A DNA stretch of 64,000 nt, from positions 60,001 to 124,000 of the forward strand of contig NW_024882198.1 in assembly GCF_019059575.1 (NCBI RefSeq), read 5' to 3'. Of this stretch, positions 1 through 10,008 are shown piece by piece. The DNA comes from Amphibalanus amphitrite (Eukaryota; Arthropoda; Thecostraca; Balanomorpha; Balanidae). The notes under the pieces are model-generated. The model was not told the origin of the DNA, searched no databases, and was given only the letters and a program-made list of their open reading frames with translations. How positions within the stretch are numbered: the first letter of the stretch is position 1; every line of letters starts with the position of its first letter. The translations under genes and the position numbers were made by a program.

Positions 1-217
1 TTCGCTCGCTGCGCTCGCTCGCTCGTAAACATGCGACATTTTCCTCAGGTGGATAAAGGGCCGGCAAATACTGGGAAAAATTGGTTCGGCTGCTAGCCAA
101 CGTCCAGGAATAATTGCTGAGAAGAACCTTTCGAGTATCGACTCTGCTTCAATGCCTCAATGAGAACTAGCCTGCTGACATGTCTGTACCAACAGCGGTC
201 AAGTGTTGTGTTACTTA

Positions 218-365
218 CCCCGCGTTCGATGTCTCTCGGACGGCGAAGATTCTACGCCGTCCGGCCAATCACGTTCCATAACCACAGCCGAGCCCCCTCT
301 GACCTTGAACGGGATTGGCCGGACGACGTAGAATCTTTGTCGTCCGAGAGACATCGAACGCGGGG
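218..365. mobile_element. Palindromic MITE, 148 bp
   Basis: Two arms of about 55 bases form a nearly perfect inverted repeat, beginning CCCCGCGTTCGATGTCTCTC on the left and ending with its complement on the right, around a short loop. TTA stands on both sides (215-217 and 366-368), which fits the 3-bp TWA target site of PIF/Harbinger elements. There is no coding capacity. Transcribed, it would fold into a long hairpin. The superfamily assignment is inference from the target duplication alone. Confidence 0.7.
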
Positions 366-424
366 TTAGTGTTTTACAACAATGCTTATATCGGTTATCA
401 CGCCACGCGTAGGTAATAAGCATA

Positions 425-1706
425 CAGGGTGTTGCAGGTAAATTGGGAATTTTCAGACCTAATTTCAACATGCTATTAATACGGTGAATGAAAACACATA
501 AAGTTGAAACTTCGCACGTGTATTGTGTCGTGTACGCACAGCCTTGTCACTCGATGTGACCGCCGTCGGCGTCCCGCACCCTCTCGAGACGGCGCCGGAA
601 AGCGGAGCACGCGCGCCGGGCCTCGTCCTGGTCAATGGTGCTGACTGCCTTCCTGATGGCCTTCTTCAGGTCAGAAACGTTGGCAGGAGTGGTCGAGTTG
701 GACTTTTGTTCTACCACGCCCCACATCCAGAAGTCGCATGGATTCAAGTCAGCCGAGTTGGAGGGCCATATGTCCTTGGGTACATATAGGGGGATCCTCT
801 GGCTCAGGAAATCTTGCACCCTCTGGGAAGCATGTGCTGGGGCGGAGTCTTGCACCAGCATGACTTGGCTCAGGTCATAGTATTTCATCATCCAGGGGAT
901 GAGAGACTCCTTCAGGATGGTCAAATACGCGTCAGTGTCGATCATCACACGAGCAGGTATGAAATGGGGCGGCATTATGCGGCCATCACTTGCGACGGCC
1001 CCGAACACCATCACTGATGCCGGATTTTTGCCTTTCATCACGGGAGCCACTTCATCAGGGCTGTAGGCGATAGCCAGCGAGTTCCGGCGGTTGGCGACCT
1101 CTTCTACGATGAACTTTTTCTCATCGACAAATACTATGACGTCACTCCCGAGGTGCTTGAGGAGCTGGAGGACCTTCGGTGCCCGCTCCCTTCGTATCGC
1201 CCTCGCTGGTTCGGTCAGGAGGCTTCGTCGTTTTCTGGTAAACGACTTCATCCCGAGGTCCTCTCTCACGGCTCTGCTGATGGTGCTCTTGCTCACGTGA
1301 CGGGCACGCGCGAGCTTGTTCATCGAGGTCCTCGGTTTGGCCTGTATCGAGCGTTTCAAGCTGCTCAGGAATGTTGGTGTCCGTTTTCGGTCACTGCGAG
1401 ATGTGTGAGAACGTCGAGCGACATCCCCTCCAGCTCCTACAGTCGCGATAGTTCGGTACACGGTAGACTTTTAGTACCCAGTTAAACTTATTATGTCCTT
1501 CGCGCTCTGTCCGGCGCGAACTAACTCACCAATCGTTTCCCCCCGACGCTGCTCCATGACTGCGCGATATGTTAGGATTAAAATTTCAATATCAAATGAA
1601 AAACAATTGTTGAAATTATATTGTGTCAAATTTCCATGACGTTCCTCCGCATAGCACATTTTTTGTAAGGTCATGAACTTAGTCCCAATTTATCTGCAAC
1701 ACCCTG
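425..1706 (-). mobile_element. Mariner-type (DD37D) transposon, 1282 bp, TA target duplication
   Basis: The element starts and ends with an inverted repeat of about 24 bases with one mismatch, beginning CAGGGTGTTGCAG. TA flanks it on both sides (423-424 and 1707-1708), the Tc1/mariner target site. It encodes one transposase on the minus strand that fills most of its length. The ends are well preserved, so the copy is fairly young. Confidence 0.9.
547..1557 (-). pseudogene. Mariner-family transposase with one in-frame stop
   Basis: This is a cut-and-paste transposase of the Tc1/mariner (maT-like) group that would bind the terminal inverted repeats and cleave DNA in the nucleus. The probable start reads MEQRRGETIGELVRAGQ, opening a helix-turn-helix region (AKDIISLTGY then KSTVYRTIA). 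A TAA codon at 1471-1473 interrupts that region; the frame is the same on both sides and otherwise open for 335 residues. The catalytic triad is visible: D in VIVFVDEKKF, D in MLVQDSAPAH, and D in NPCDFWMW, with 37 residues between the last two, giving the DD37D signature. A downstream start (MYRTIATV) would skip the stop but lose half of the DNA-binding region, so this copy is probably inactive. Confidence 0.88.
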
Positions 1707-1708
1707 TA

Positions 1709-3516
1709 CATACTGGAGCACATGCATTTGCCAGACTTTTCGACAATTCTTATGATCATCAAGTTATGTGTACGTTTGAGCGTGTTGCATGAATATACAT
1801 AGTATGTATGTCTGTACCTATGCATGCTAAATAAATCTATGGACAGCGGAAAAGGACAAGGGGGAAGGATAACGAGTGTGGGCGATATGAGGAGACTCCT
1901 GTCGGACCCGGGGTTCTTGCGGACGCTGGTTTCCTGAGTTAAACCCCGCTGAACCAGGGCCCCGGGCGGCGACTCATATCGAGTCGAGCCGGCGCCGGCT
2001 CAGCAGGGGCTTATCGTTAATTCACGCCCTGTACGGGCATGGCGGGCAGCATCGAAACGGATCAACATCTCTCAGGTAAGCAGAGCCCGTGGCGAAACTT
2101 CATCCGAGACATGGGTCTGCTAAGATACATAACGCACGACCGGTGACTGTGTCCGTTATTCCTTTGAGTAGGTATATATTATACGTGTGAAAATAGTTAT
2201 TGTGATGTTCGCCAAGACAAAAGCCGTGCCTGCCTCCAAAAAAGAAAATTTGGACATGCATGAAAAATATCTAAGCTTTGATATCGCGACCACCAAATAC
2301 TGCTTTTGTTTCCGTGAGCACCTCTTTGATAGTAGGCAAAAGTGGGGTAAGACGGCCACCCTTACTTTTGAGCCATTTTTCAGCCAGCTAGAAATAACAC
2401 AGAGGCGCGAAACTGAGTGGAAATCTTCTTTAGGCCGCCCCACACCGGACCTCGCATGCGGGTTGCGAGTTTTTGGGTTTTCGGGTTTCTTCAAAATTAT
2501 ATAGCACAATACATGCTGAGTGACCCACACCACCATCGAACAAGCGAATCTGCATGTTTTTAGCTTGCGAGCCACCTTGCATCGCATTACAAAAGTTGAT
2601 TTTGAGTCAGCTTTCGATTTTCCTCGCTGCGAGGTCTGCGAGTTCTGCGAGGTTTGCGGGTTTTTCGTTGAAGTCGAATTTAGGTTCGTTGTGCTGGTTT
2701 TGCGACTATATGTAATTTTCTGAAGGTGTACCGGCTTCACTGCATTGATGAAGTTACCATATGGGAACGGTCTAATCACTCTATGAATGAGTAGGTATTA
2801 TGCCCGTAAACTCAAAACCCGCAAACTCGCAACCCGCATGCGAGGTCCGATGTGGGGCGGCCAACAATTTACTCCCATTTGCCAGAAGATGCAGCTTTTA
2901 GCTGATGATACATGCATAAATAAATTGCAGCTCGTTTCGCAAAACCTTGCCAAAAACGTCTTACCCCACCCCATGGGGTGAAACGGCCACATGGGTTGGG
3001 TAGTACAGCCAACTTCTTTCACCGACCACCACAGCTGGTAATTAATGCCCGATATTAGCGGCATTGATACAGACGTCTCTCGTTGGTCTCAAGTGCTTCG
3101 GAAAAGAAAGTATACGAAATTTGTGCAGAATGCGTATGTTCGTATATAGGCCATAGTTCGAAAGCCTTGTAAAGGCGTCTTCCGCGTTTAATATTCTAGA
3201 AGAAATCGTACCTAAGGAATATTGCTAATGTGTCTGTGTGTAGCTAACTCAAAACATACCTATTTTCGACAGAAATGCTTCTTTTTCTATACAGCAACAT
3301 AAATATTTTTACCAGTTTGAGACCCATTGGATCCATACTTGGCCGTCTCAACCCAAACTCAATGTCAGAGCTTCAGCACGATTTTTCTCTGAGGACTTTT
3401 TGATACAGGCGGAGCAATTCCGCGGTAAATGAACACTGGTGGCATATGCGTGAATCACAAGTGATAACGATGTTTTTTAACTCCATGGTGCTGCACACAA
3501 AAGCTTTACACAATAT
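1709..3516. other. Non-coding stretch with a fold-back repeat
   Basis: No gene was recognised. A GC-rich block at about 1850-2110 ends near a strong donor-like site (CTCAGGTAAGC, 2074-2084), which could be a non-coding 5' exon, but nothing supports this beyond the motif. A fold-back repeat lies at 2433-2489 and 2806-2862. The remainder is AT-rich and featureless. Confidence 0.4.
2433..2862. repeat. Fold-back inverted repeat, about 57-bp arms
   Basis: The left arm (2433-2489, starting GGCCGCCCCACACCGGACCT) matches the reverse complement of 2806-2862 at roughly 50 of 57 positions. About 316 bases separate the arms. Related words (GGGGTAAGACGGCCAC) recur inverted near 2343 and 2955, so the real repeat may be longer. 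It looks like a decayed fold-back transposon. Confidence 0.6.
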
Positions 3517-3524
3517 ACTATTGA

Positions 3525-5295
3525 CAGGGGCGGATCCAGGAAAACTCCAAGGGGAGGGTCATGAATCGAAGTGGTGCCCCTACCTATACCCAAAATTAAA
3601 AACTCAACGGATTTCGTCCACTTCATTTTGGTGGTGCCCCCATTTTCAGTTTTTTTTTCTTTTTTTATTTTTAGTCAGTATCTTAGCTCTTAGCCACAAC
3701 CTTATTTACCAATTGTAAGCAAGTATATATGAATGTGCTATGTGTATATATGCTGTGGACGCTGAGTAGTGAGTACTTACTAGGAACGTTATCAGGTAAG
3801 CAAATCGTTGTCAGTCCGACGAACTTGACCCTGGCGTCTAAAGGGTCTGTCCTTGACACTTCAGGCTTGTCAGGGGGCAGGGGCACCAAAGTCCTTCCAG
3901 GGACACCACAAACCTGTCAGGGGCACCTACGGCCTTGTAGGGGCGCCACAGGCCCGCCAGGGGCACCACAGGCCTGCCAGGAAGCAGGGGCACCACAGGT
4001 CTAGCAAGTATACACGACAGGCCTGTCAGGGGCACAACGGGCCTGTTGGGCCCATGAGCACCCCTAGGGGCAGGGGCACCACAGTCCTTCCAGGGGCACC
4101 GCAGGCCTGTGAGGGGCACCAGCGGCCTAGCAGGGGCACCAGTCAACACAGGCCTGCCAGGGGCACCACAGACCTGCCAGGGGCACCAGAGGCCTGCCAG
4201 GAGCACCACCGACCTCGCAGGGGTAACATGGGCCTGTCAGGGCCCAGGGGCACCACGGGCTTGTCGAGAGGCACTTCAGGCTTTTCAGGGGCACCATAGT
4301 CCTCTCCGGGCGCAGGGGTAGCAGGGGCACCAGAGGCCTGCCAGGGGCACTACAGGCCTAGCAAGGGCACCACTGGTCTATCAGGGGCACCACGAGCCTG
4401 TCATAGCCAGGCATCTCAGGCTTGTCAAGGCCCAGGGGCACCACAGGTCTGTGAGGGGCACCAGCGACCTAGCAGGGGCACCAGTCAACACAGGTCTGCC
4501 AGGGGCGCCACAGACCTGCCAGGGGCACCACAGACCTGCCAGGGGCACCAGAGGTCTGCCAGGGGCACCACCGGCCTCGCAGGGGCACCTTGGGCCTGTC
4601 AGGGGCACCACGGGCCTGCCGAGGGGCACTTCAGACTTTTCAGGGGCACCAGTCCTCTCCGGGCGCAATGGCACCAGAGGCCTGTTAGGGGCACCAGAGG
4701 CCTGCCAGGGGCACCACAGGCCTAACAAGGGCACCACGGGCCTGTCAGGGGCACCTCAGGCTTGTCAGGTCCCAGGGACACCACAGTCCTTCCAAGGGCA
4801 CCGCAAGCCTGTCAGGGGCACCAGAGGCCTGCCAGGGGCACCACAGGCCTAGCAAGGGCACCACTGGCCTGTCAGGGGCACCTCAGGCTTGTCAGGGCCC
4901 AGGGGCACCACAGTCCTTCCAGGGGCATTACAAGCCTGTCAGGGGCACCAGAGGCCTAGCAAGGGCACCACAGGCCTGCCATGGACACCACAGGCCTGCC
5001 AGGGGCACCACCGGCCTTGCAGGGGCGCCTCAGGCCTGTCAGGGGCACCACGTGCCTGCCGGGGACACTTCAGGCTTGTCAGGGGCGTTACAGTCCTGTC
5101 AGGGCCCAGGGGCACCAGGCCCGTGGTGTCCCTGTTAGGCCTGTGGTGCCCCTGGCGGTCCTGTGGTGCCCCTGTCAGGACTGTGATACCCCTGATAGGC
5201 CGGTGGTGCCCCTGGCAGGTCTTTGGGCCCCCGGGCCTCAAGGGGGGGGGGCCATGACCCATGTGACCCCCCCCCCCACCTTGGATCCGCCCCTG
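3525..5295. mobile_element. hAT-type non-autonomous element, 1.77 kb, 8-bp target duplication
   Basis: The ends are inverted copies of CAGGGGCGGATCCA (start at 3525, end at 5295). The 8 bases outside are identical: ACTATTGA at 3517-3524 and 5296-5303, the target duplication length of hAT elements. No transposase is present. The inside is almost entirely a 21-bp tandem array. A shorter relative lies at 16534. Confidence 0.88.
3875..5230. repeat. 21-bp minisatellite, core CAGGCCTG
   Basis: About 60 imperfect units run head to tail with a typical unit GGGGCACCACAGGCCTGCCAG. The period of 21 is a multiple of three, so all frames on both strands stay open and give false collagen-like or cysteine-rich proteins. 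The palindrome CAGGCCTG is the best conserved part. The last units, from about 5115, run in the opposite orientation. Confidence 0.9.
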
Positions 5296-5568
5296 ACTAT
5301 TGATGTTTCGAATGAAATGAGTGTTTTTAAAGAAACGGAAATAAAGTATTGGCAGAACACAAATTCATCAGGCTTCAATGGTGATATACATATGGTGGGG
5401 AAGGCGACTCTGGCCCTCATTTTTTTTTTTCGATCGTAGCGCTATTGGTTTGGCCTGCAGAAGGGTGGCCGTTTTACCTACCCTGGCCGCCTTACCCCAC
5501 TTTCCCCTAAGCCCGAGCCGGCTCAGATATGTTTAATCTGATGGGTTTGACCGGCAGAGCTGGGGCAA

Positions 5569-7746
5569 ATGCGCCCCTCAGGGTCGCCGGAGCCTTCCTC
5601 GTCGTCCTGCGCCACAACACTCACGTCTGGCCCCGCAGAGAACGACGAGGGATCCCAGCGCCCCGCGGAGCATGAGGACGGCACCCAGCGCCCGGCGGAG
5701 CAGGAAGAGGGCACCCAGCGCCTGGTAGAGCGCGAGGAGGGCACCCAGCGCGTGGTAGAGCGCCAGGAGGGCACCCAGCGCCTGGTAGAGCGCGAAGAGC
5801 ACTCGCGTTGCCCGGTGGAGCGCGAAGAGGGCTCCCAGCGCCCGGCGGAGCGCGAAGAGGGATCCCAGCGCCCAGCGGAGGTCGAACCGACCGGCGCCGA
5901 CAGTCCGCTGGCAGCCGACGTGCGCGGCTTCTGCGGACAGTCACCACTGCTGGTGGCGGCAGGGGTCGGCGACTGCGCGCGCACAGAGCAGCTGCTGCTG
6001 TGCGGCGCCGACCCCGGCGTCACCGACGGCCGCGGCTGGAGCGCGCTGCACGCGGCCGCTCGGAGCGGCTGTGCGCGCACCGTCCGGCTGCTGGTGCAGC
6101 GCGGCGCCTCGGCGCTGCTCCGGGACGCCGACGGACGCACGCCGCTCGCGGAGGCGCGCTCCGCAGAGTGTGTGCGCCAGCTGGTGTCGGCGGACGCGGC
6201 GCTGAGCGCGGCCGACCTGCACGGCGTGCTGCGCTCGCGGCCAGAGGTGCTGCGCCAGCTGCTCGATCTGACCGTGCAGCCAGACGGGGATGGCGCGCTG
6301 CGCGTCTCCTTCCGGACTCTGCGTAACATCGGCACCGACTGCCCGTTTGAGACGGAGCTGATGCAGCGCCTGCAGAGCAGCAGCCACTGTCAGCTGTTCG
6401 GGCACCCGAGCGTGCAGCTGCTGTTGGAAGTCACCCGGCACGACACCGTCTGCCTGGCCGTCTTCACCGTGGTCCTGATGTCCATCTTCCTGGCCGTTCT
6501 CTGCACCAAGGTGTTCTTTGACGCGTACCGGGTGCTGGAGCAAGCCAGCTCCGCGCTCGGCTCCGTGCTTCTGGTGTTCAACATCCTGCGAGTGACGATT
6601 TTTCTGGTGAAGATTGGACTCATGGGCCCCGAGTTGTTTCTCAAACCTCGCCTCTGGCTGGAGACGACGACCACCGTGGCCACGTTCCTGGTGATCTACA
6701 TCACCCACAGGGAGATCGCACGGCTGTGCCACTCCGTGGCCATCTTGTTCGGTTTCCTGGAGCTGGCGCTGGCCATCGAGCACATCCCGTGGCGGGTGTG
6801 CCGGGCCATCTCGGCTCTGCTCTATGTGATGGGTAAGATGGTCCGCTATCTGCTGCTCTATCTGCCCATCCTGATCGGATTCGGGCTAGCCTTCTTTGTG
6901 CTGCTGAAAAAGGACGCCAAGCATATTCAAAGAGGCAGCGTTTTTCGCGGAGATCTGATGATTATGACGATCGCTGCAATGTTCATTGGAGCAGTCGATG
7001 TCGAGCAAGTCACCTACTCCGAGGGGAGCGAGTATGAAGCCTGGCTGTGGAGCCCGGCCGAATACGTGGTTCGTATCGCCATCTTCCTGTTCTTTTTGCT
7101 GGCAGTGCCGGTGGTAATGATGAACATGTTGCTGGCACTGACCATCAGCGACTCGAACCAGTTCCTGTCCAGGGGCAGCTCGGAGTACCTGCGCCACACG
7201 GCCAGCCTGACGGCCGTCAGCCAGCGCGCCGTCTTCTCACTCTTCCACTATGTGCAGACGCTCCAGGATAGGATGCCCAGCCGCCTCGGCTGCCTGGCAT
7301 CCGTCCTACTCTGCGTCAAGTGGCGCAGTGTGCTGCCACGCCAGTTCGATGACGGCTCCTCCACTGTTACCCTCGTGGTGTGTCCTGCAGAGGATAATGA
7401 CAGCAGAGCGCGTGTTACCGTCTACGGCAGCAAAAGGCGCTACTCCGTGCACCGCAGTCTGTGGTGCGACCTGAACAGCATTGTCCAGGAGCGAGAAACC
7501 GCCGAGGCGGCCCAGACCCTGACCGAGCGCCGGCCCCTCTCCGACCCGCCGCGGCCAGGTGCTCTACAGACGCCGTCTGATCACCTGAGAAAGACGCTGG
7601 AACTGCAGGAGGCACTGGCCCAGCAGCTGGAGGAGACAAAGAAGCTGACAAACCACCTGGGCGAGCTGTCCCAGGAGATCCTGAAGCGACTGGACAATGC
7701 CGACAACAAACTTCCAGCGAACCGCAGCGCTGCTGCTGACCACTGA
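5569..7746 (+). CDS. TRPA-like cation channel, 725 aa, single exon
   Basis: A membrane ion channel resembling the TRPA/painless group. Residues 27-106 are eight copies of a ten-residue acidic repeat of the EGTQRLVERE type. About two to three ankyrin repeats follow (residues 115-200: SPLLVAAGVGD, GWSALHAAARSG, DGRTPLAEA). Six membrane segments lie near 294-316, 330-351, 366-382, 387-406, 424-446 and 500-526, with a pore loop at about 461-481 (MTIAAMFIGAVDVEQ). S6 ends NMLLALTISD, like the NLLVGLAV of TRPA channels. A coiled coil at 674-713 (LQEALAQQLEETKKL) may allow tetramer assembly. The start is the first ATG after an in-frame TGA (5548). Ankyrins are far fewer than the 16 or so of TRPA1. 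Upstream exons are possible because CAG at 5555-5557 resembles an acceptor. The exact subfamily is uncertain. Confidence 0.85.
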   Translation: MRPSGSPEPSSSSCATTLTSGPAENDEGSQRPAEHEDGTQRPAEQEEGTQRLVEREEGTQRVVERQEGTQRLVEREEHSRCPVEREEGSQRPAEREEGSQRPAEVEPTGADSPLAADVRGFCGQSPLLVAAGVGDCARTEQLLLCGADPGVTDGRGWSALHAAARSGCARTVRLLVQRGASALLRDADGRTPLAEARSAECVRQLVSADAALSAADLHGVLRSRPEVLRQLLDLTVQPDGDGALRVSFRTLRNIGTDCPFETELMQRLQSSSHCQLFGHPSVQLLLEVTRHDTVCLAVFTVVLMSIFLAVLCTKVFFDAYRVLEQASSALGSVLLVFNILRVTIFLVKIGLMGPELFLKPRLWLETTTTVATFLVIYITHREIARLCHSVAILFGFLELALAIEHIPWRVCRAISALLYVMGKMVRYLLLYLPILIGFGLAFFVLLKKDAKHIQRGSVFRGDLMIMTIAAMFIGAVDVEQVTYSEGSEYEAWLWSPAEYVVRIAIFLFFLLAVPVVMMNMLLALTISDSNQFLSRGSSEYLRHTASLTAVSQRAVFSLFHYVQTLQDRMPSRLGCLASVLLCVKWRSVLPRQFDDGSSTVTLVVCPAEDNDSRARVTVYGSKRRYSVHRSLWCDLNSIVQERETAEAAQTLTERRPLSDPPRPGALQTPSDHLRKTLELQEALAQQLEETKKLTNHLGELSQEILKRLDNADNKLPANRSAAADH
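5647..5886 (+). repeat. 30-bp coding minisatellite in the TRPA-like gene
   Basis: Eight units of 30 bases encode EGSQRPAEHE-like decapeptides. The unit is a multiple of three, so copy number can change without breaking the protein. The result is a charged, probably disordered or helical N-terminal tail ahead of the ankyrin repeats. Confidence 0.85.
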
Positions 7747-8140
7747 ACCAGATAACCAGAACCGTGGCACACCAAGGGAAGTGGAGATATCATGGCTTGG
7801 TTTTCGAACATGAAGCTTATTTTCATTTAAGACTTTTTACAAATTATATATAATGCTGCTTGCTCAGTATCACCCTTGTTGCTGATAAGGCAGAGAAGTG
7901 CTCTAAGCTCTCCGGTGCTGCGTTTCTATTGCCCTCGGGGCCATTTTTGCTGTCGCAACCATAAGCTGAGGTCTAGGAATATGTGTGCTTTTCAATATGC
8001 TTTCAATAATAGGTATGCTTCTCAATGTGTCTATATGCATACCTTGGAATATTGAATTATACACGTGGTAGGCAGTGCTAACATATACAGGGTGATCAAG
8101 AAAGAATGACATACAGTTAGCCCCCACGAGAGGCATATTA
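7747..8140. other. 3' flank of the TRPA-like gene
   Basis: No coding exon is visible. No clean AATAAA lies close to the stop. ATACAGGGTGATCAAGAAAG at about 8085 resembles a solitary mariner end. Confidence 0.35.
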
Positions 8141-9140
8141 TACCGGGTGGCCCAGAAAAAACGTTCCCAACTTTAAATCAATATTTCTCAGAAAGTGATA
8201 AAGATACAACATTGAAACTTCGAATAGTCAATGCGGCACACATTTTCAGCAAATGGTGTGATTTTCATGGTGTTCGGTAAATTACTTTTTAAACGGTTCG
8301 TGTTTCAAGCATGCCATGTAAAAATTACTTTTTTGCTCCGATGTTTACTCAAAAATGTGAGTGAACAGGTCACTTTCACCCCTCGGCACCACGGCCTAGA
8401 GCCATTGGCTGCTACTGGCAGCTAGTCTCATTGATGGTTCGGGTCTCAGGATGACACATTCCATCAGGCAACCACGATGGCTCTGTGCCAGTGGCATCGG
8501 AAGAAGTTTCCAGTTTTCTAACCATCTTGTGGCTCAAATGCTTTCCTGGCTGACATTCCTGGGAAAAGGTAGCTTTTCAACCAGTTTTCTTTTTTTGTCA
8601 TCTGCTGGCAATGTTGTTTTTCATAAAATGTTATGTGGTCTTCTGGCACAGGAACTAGTCTGTTTTAGTTTGTTTTCCTTATCCGGTCGATTTACTGTTT
8701 GATCTACTGAAAGGAGGGTAATCAGCAGTAATCCATGCACCGTGCCACGAATCATGATTTGGTGTTAAAACGAATGGCATCCATGAGCACCATTTTGGCT
8801 CAGTATTTGAATATTTGGCACATAAGTGAGACACAAATATTTAAAATAAGAACATACGTGTTGGTTTCATTCACATGCTCTATTTTTCTATTCTTTTTTA
8901 TAACATGGGGCGTCTAACCCAATCATCACTATCGTTTGACATCGGCAAAAAAAGCAAAAACGTCTTGCTTAATTCAACTCAAGATTGCCAGCTTGAAAAT
9001 GATGGTATAGTGTTATAATTTAGCATACCAATGCGCAAAGAAATGACGCAAACTTGCTGAAAAATTTGTCTCGTTATTTGCACTCGAATTTGATATATAG
9101 GCCTCCAAAGTTCGGAACGTTTTTTCTGGGCCACCCGGTA
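8141..9140. mobile_element. Tc1/mariner-like MITE, 1000 bp
   Basis: Both ends carry the inverted repeat TACCGGGTGGCCCAGAAAAA, extending over about 33 bases with few mismatches. The outermost TA fits a Tc1/mariner target site. The interior has no transposase and only short, unrelated open frames, so it would depend on an enzyme made elsewhere. The length is exactly 1000 bp counting both TA. Confidence 0.85.
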
Positions 9141-9873
9141 TATATTTTAATGCATAAACAGCACAGCGTTTACAAAGAAAAATGTTGGCATTTGACCTTA
9201 CACAAACTGAAATCAGTTGTAGGTTAGTAGGTTAGAAGGCAAACATAGTCGCACTTTGGAGTTCGGTACATTTATCTACAGCAAAAGCATCGCTTAGAGC
9301 AAATGACCTTGAATTACGAAATGCAGAACGATGTATGCATGTATGGATGTACGAGTATGCTTTCTCAACCAATGTATGCAGTTACCTACTAATAAATGAC
9401 ATCGCGTTCTTCCGTAATCTTTATTTTCGGGGCTGAAAGGTGAATGTATTAATTCAGAACCGATGAGCACCGCGGTCGGATCAAAATACCCGCCGCACAC
9501 CCATAACTACATAAATAGGCATTCCGTAATTAGCAATTAATGAGACGCAATGACCGCATACGTCACCCACACCAGCTGACCAAGGGCACCGGTAAAACGC
9601 AGGACAGGCCAGGCTGTTACGGACGTTACAGAGCAGTTCTGGTGGCATTGAACACATAATAGAGTCCTGCACTGCAGGCAGCGCGCCCCATCAGAGCAGC
9701 TGCACTGTGCCATGCCCGTCGGCGGGCGGTGTCAATGTCAGCGGTAACGGTCCGCCGGCGTCACCCCGCCCGTGACCCTGTGCCAGCGCCGGCCGACGGC
9801 GCGCCTGTTCAACACGGCGGGGTCGGAGCCGCCAGTCGGTCGTCGGCAGCGGCGCCCGCTCCCCGCGCCGGTG
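9141..9873. other. Upstream region of MMP-a
   Basis: AT-rich sequence without a recognisable exon, becoming GC-rich from about 9690. From about 9818 it is nearly identical to the region before MMP-b exon 1 (from about 14660), so it probably holds the shared 5' UTR and proximal promoter. No TATA box was identified. Confidence 0.4.
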
Positions 9874-10008
9874 ATGACGCGCCCAGCACGGGCCGTGCTC
9901 GCCGTGCTGCCGGCCGTGCTCGCCGTGCTGCCGGCTGCCAGCCTGCCCTCGCCGGCCCGTCTGGAGCAGCTGCAGCAGCAGCCCCAGGAGAGACTCGTCC
10001 AGGGGCAG
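9874..10008 (+). CDS. MMP-a exon 1: signal peptide
   Basis: Forty-five codons beginning [15 protein letters not shown]. The hydrophobic core is a tandem copy of AVLAVLP. An upstream in-frame ATG (9772) would add 34 residues; the ATG at 9874 is preferred because it puts the hydrophobic stretch at the N terminus and is the start shared with MMP-b. The exon ends at GGGGCAG followed by GTGAGA, and that boundary is then repeated in tandem. Confidence 0.8.

Noticed and set aside
1850..2110. Ribosomal RNA fragment or structured RNA
   Set aside because: GC-rich with short palindromes but no stretch matching conserved rRNA or snRNA cores that I recognise.
3838..5262. Several long open frames with GAPQACQ-type repeats on both strands
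   Set aside because: They are produced by the 21-bp array, whose period keeps all frames open; they lie within a transposon and have no domain.
5523..6335. Ser/Arg-rich minus-strand frame opposite the TRPA-like gene
   Set aside because: Shadow frame caused by GC-rich codon use and the 30-bp repeat.
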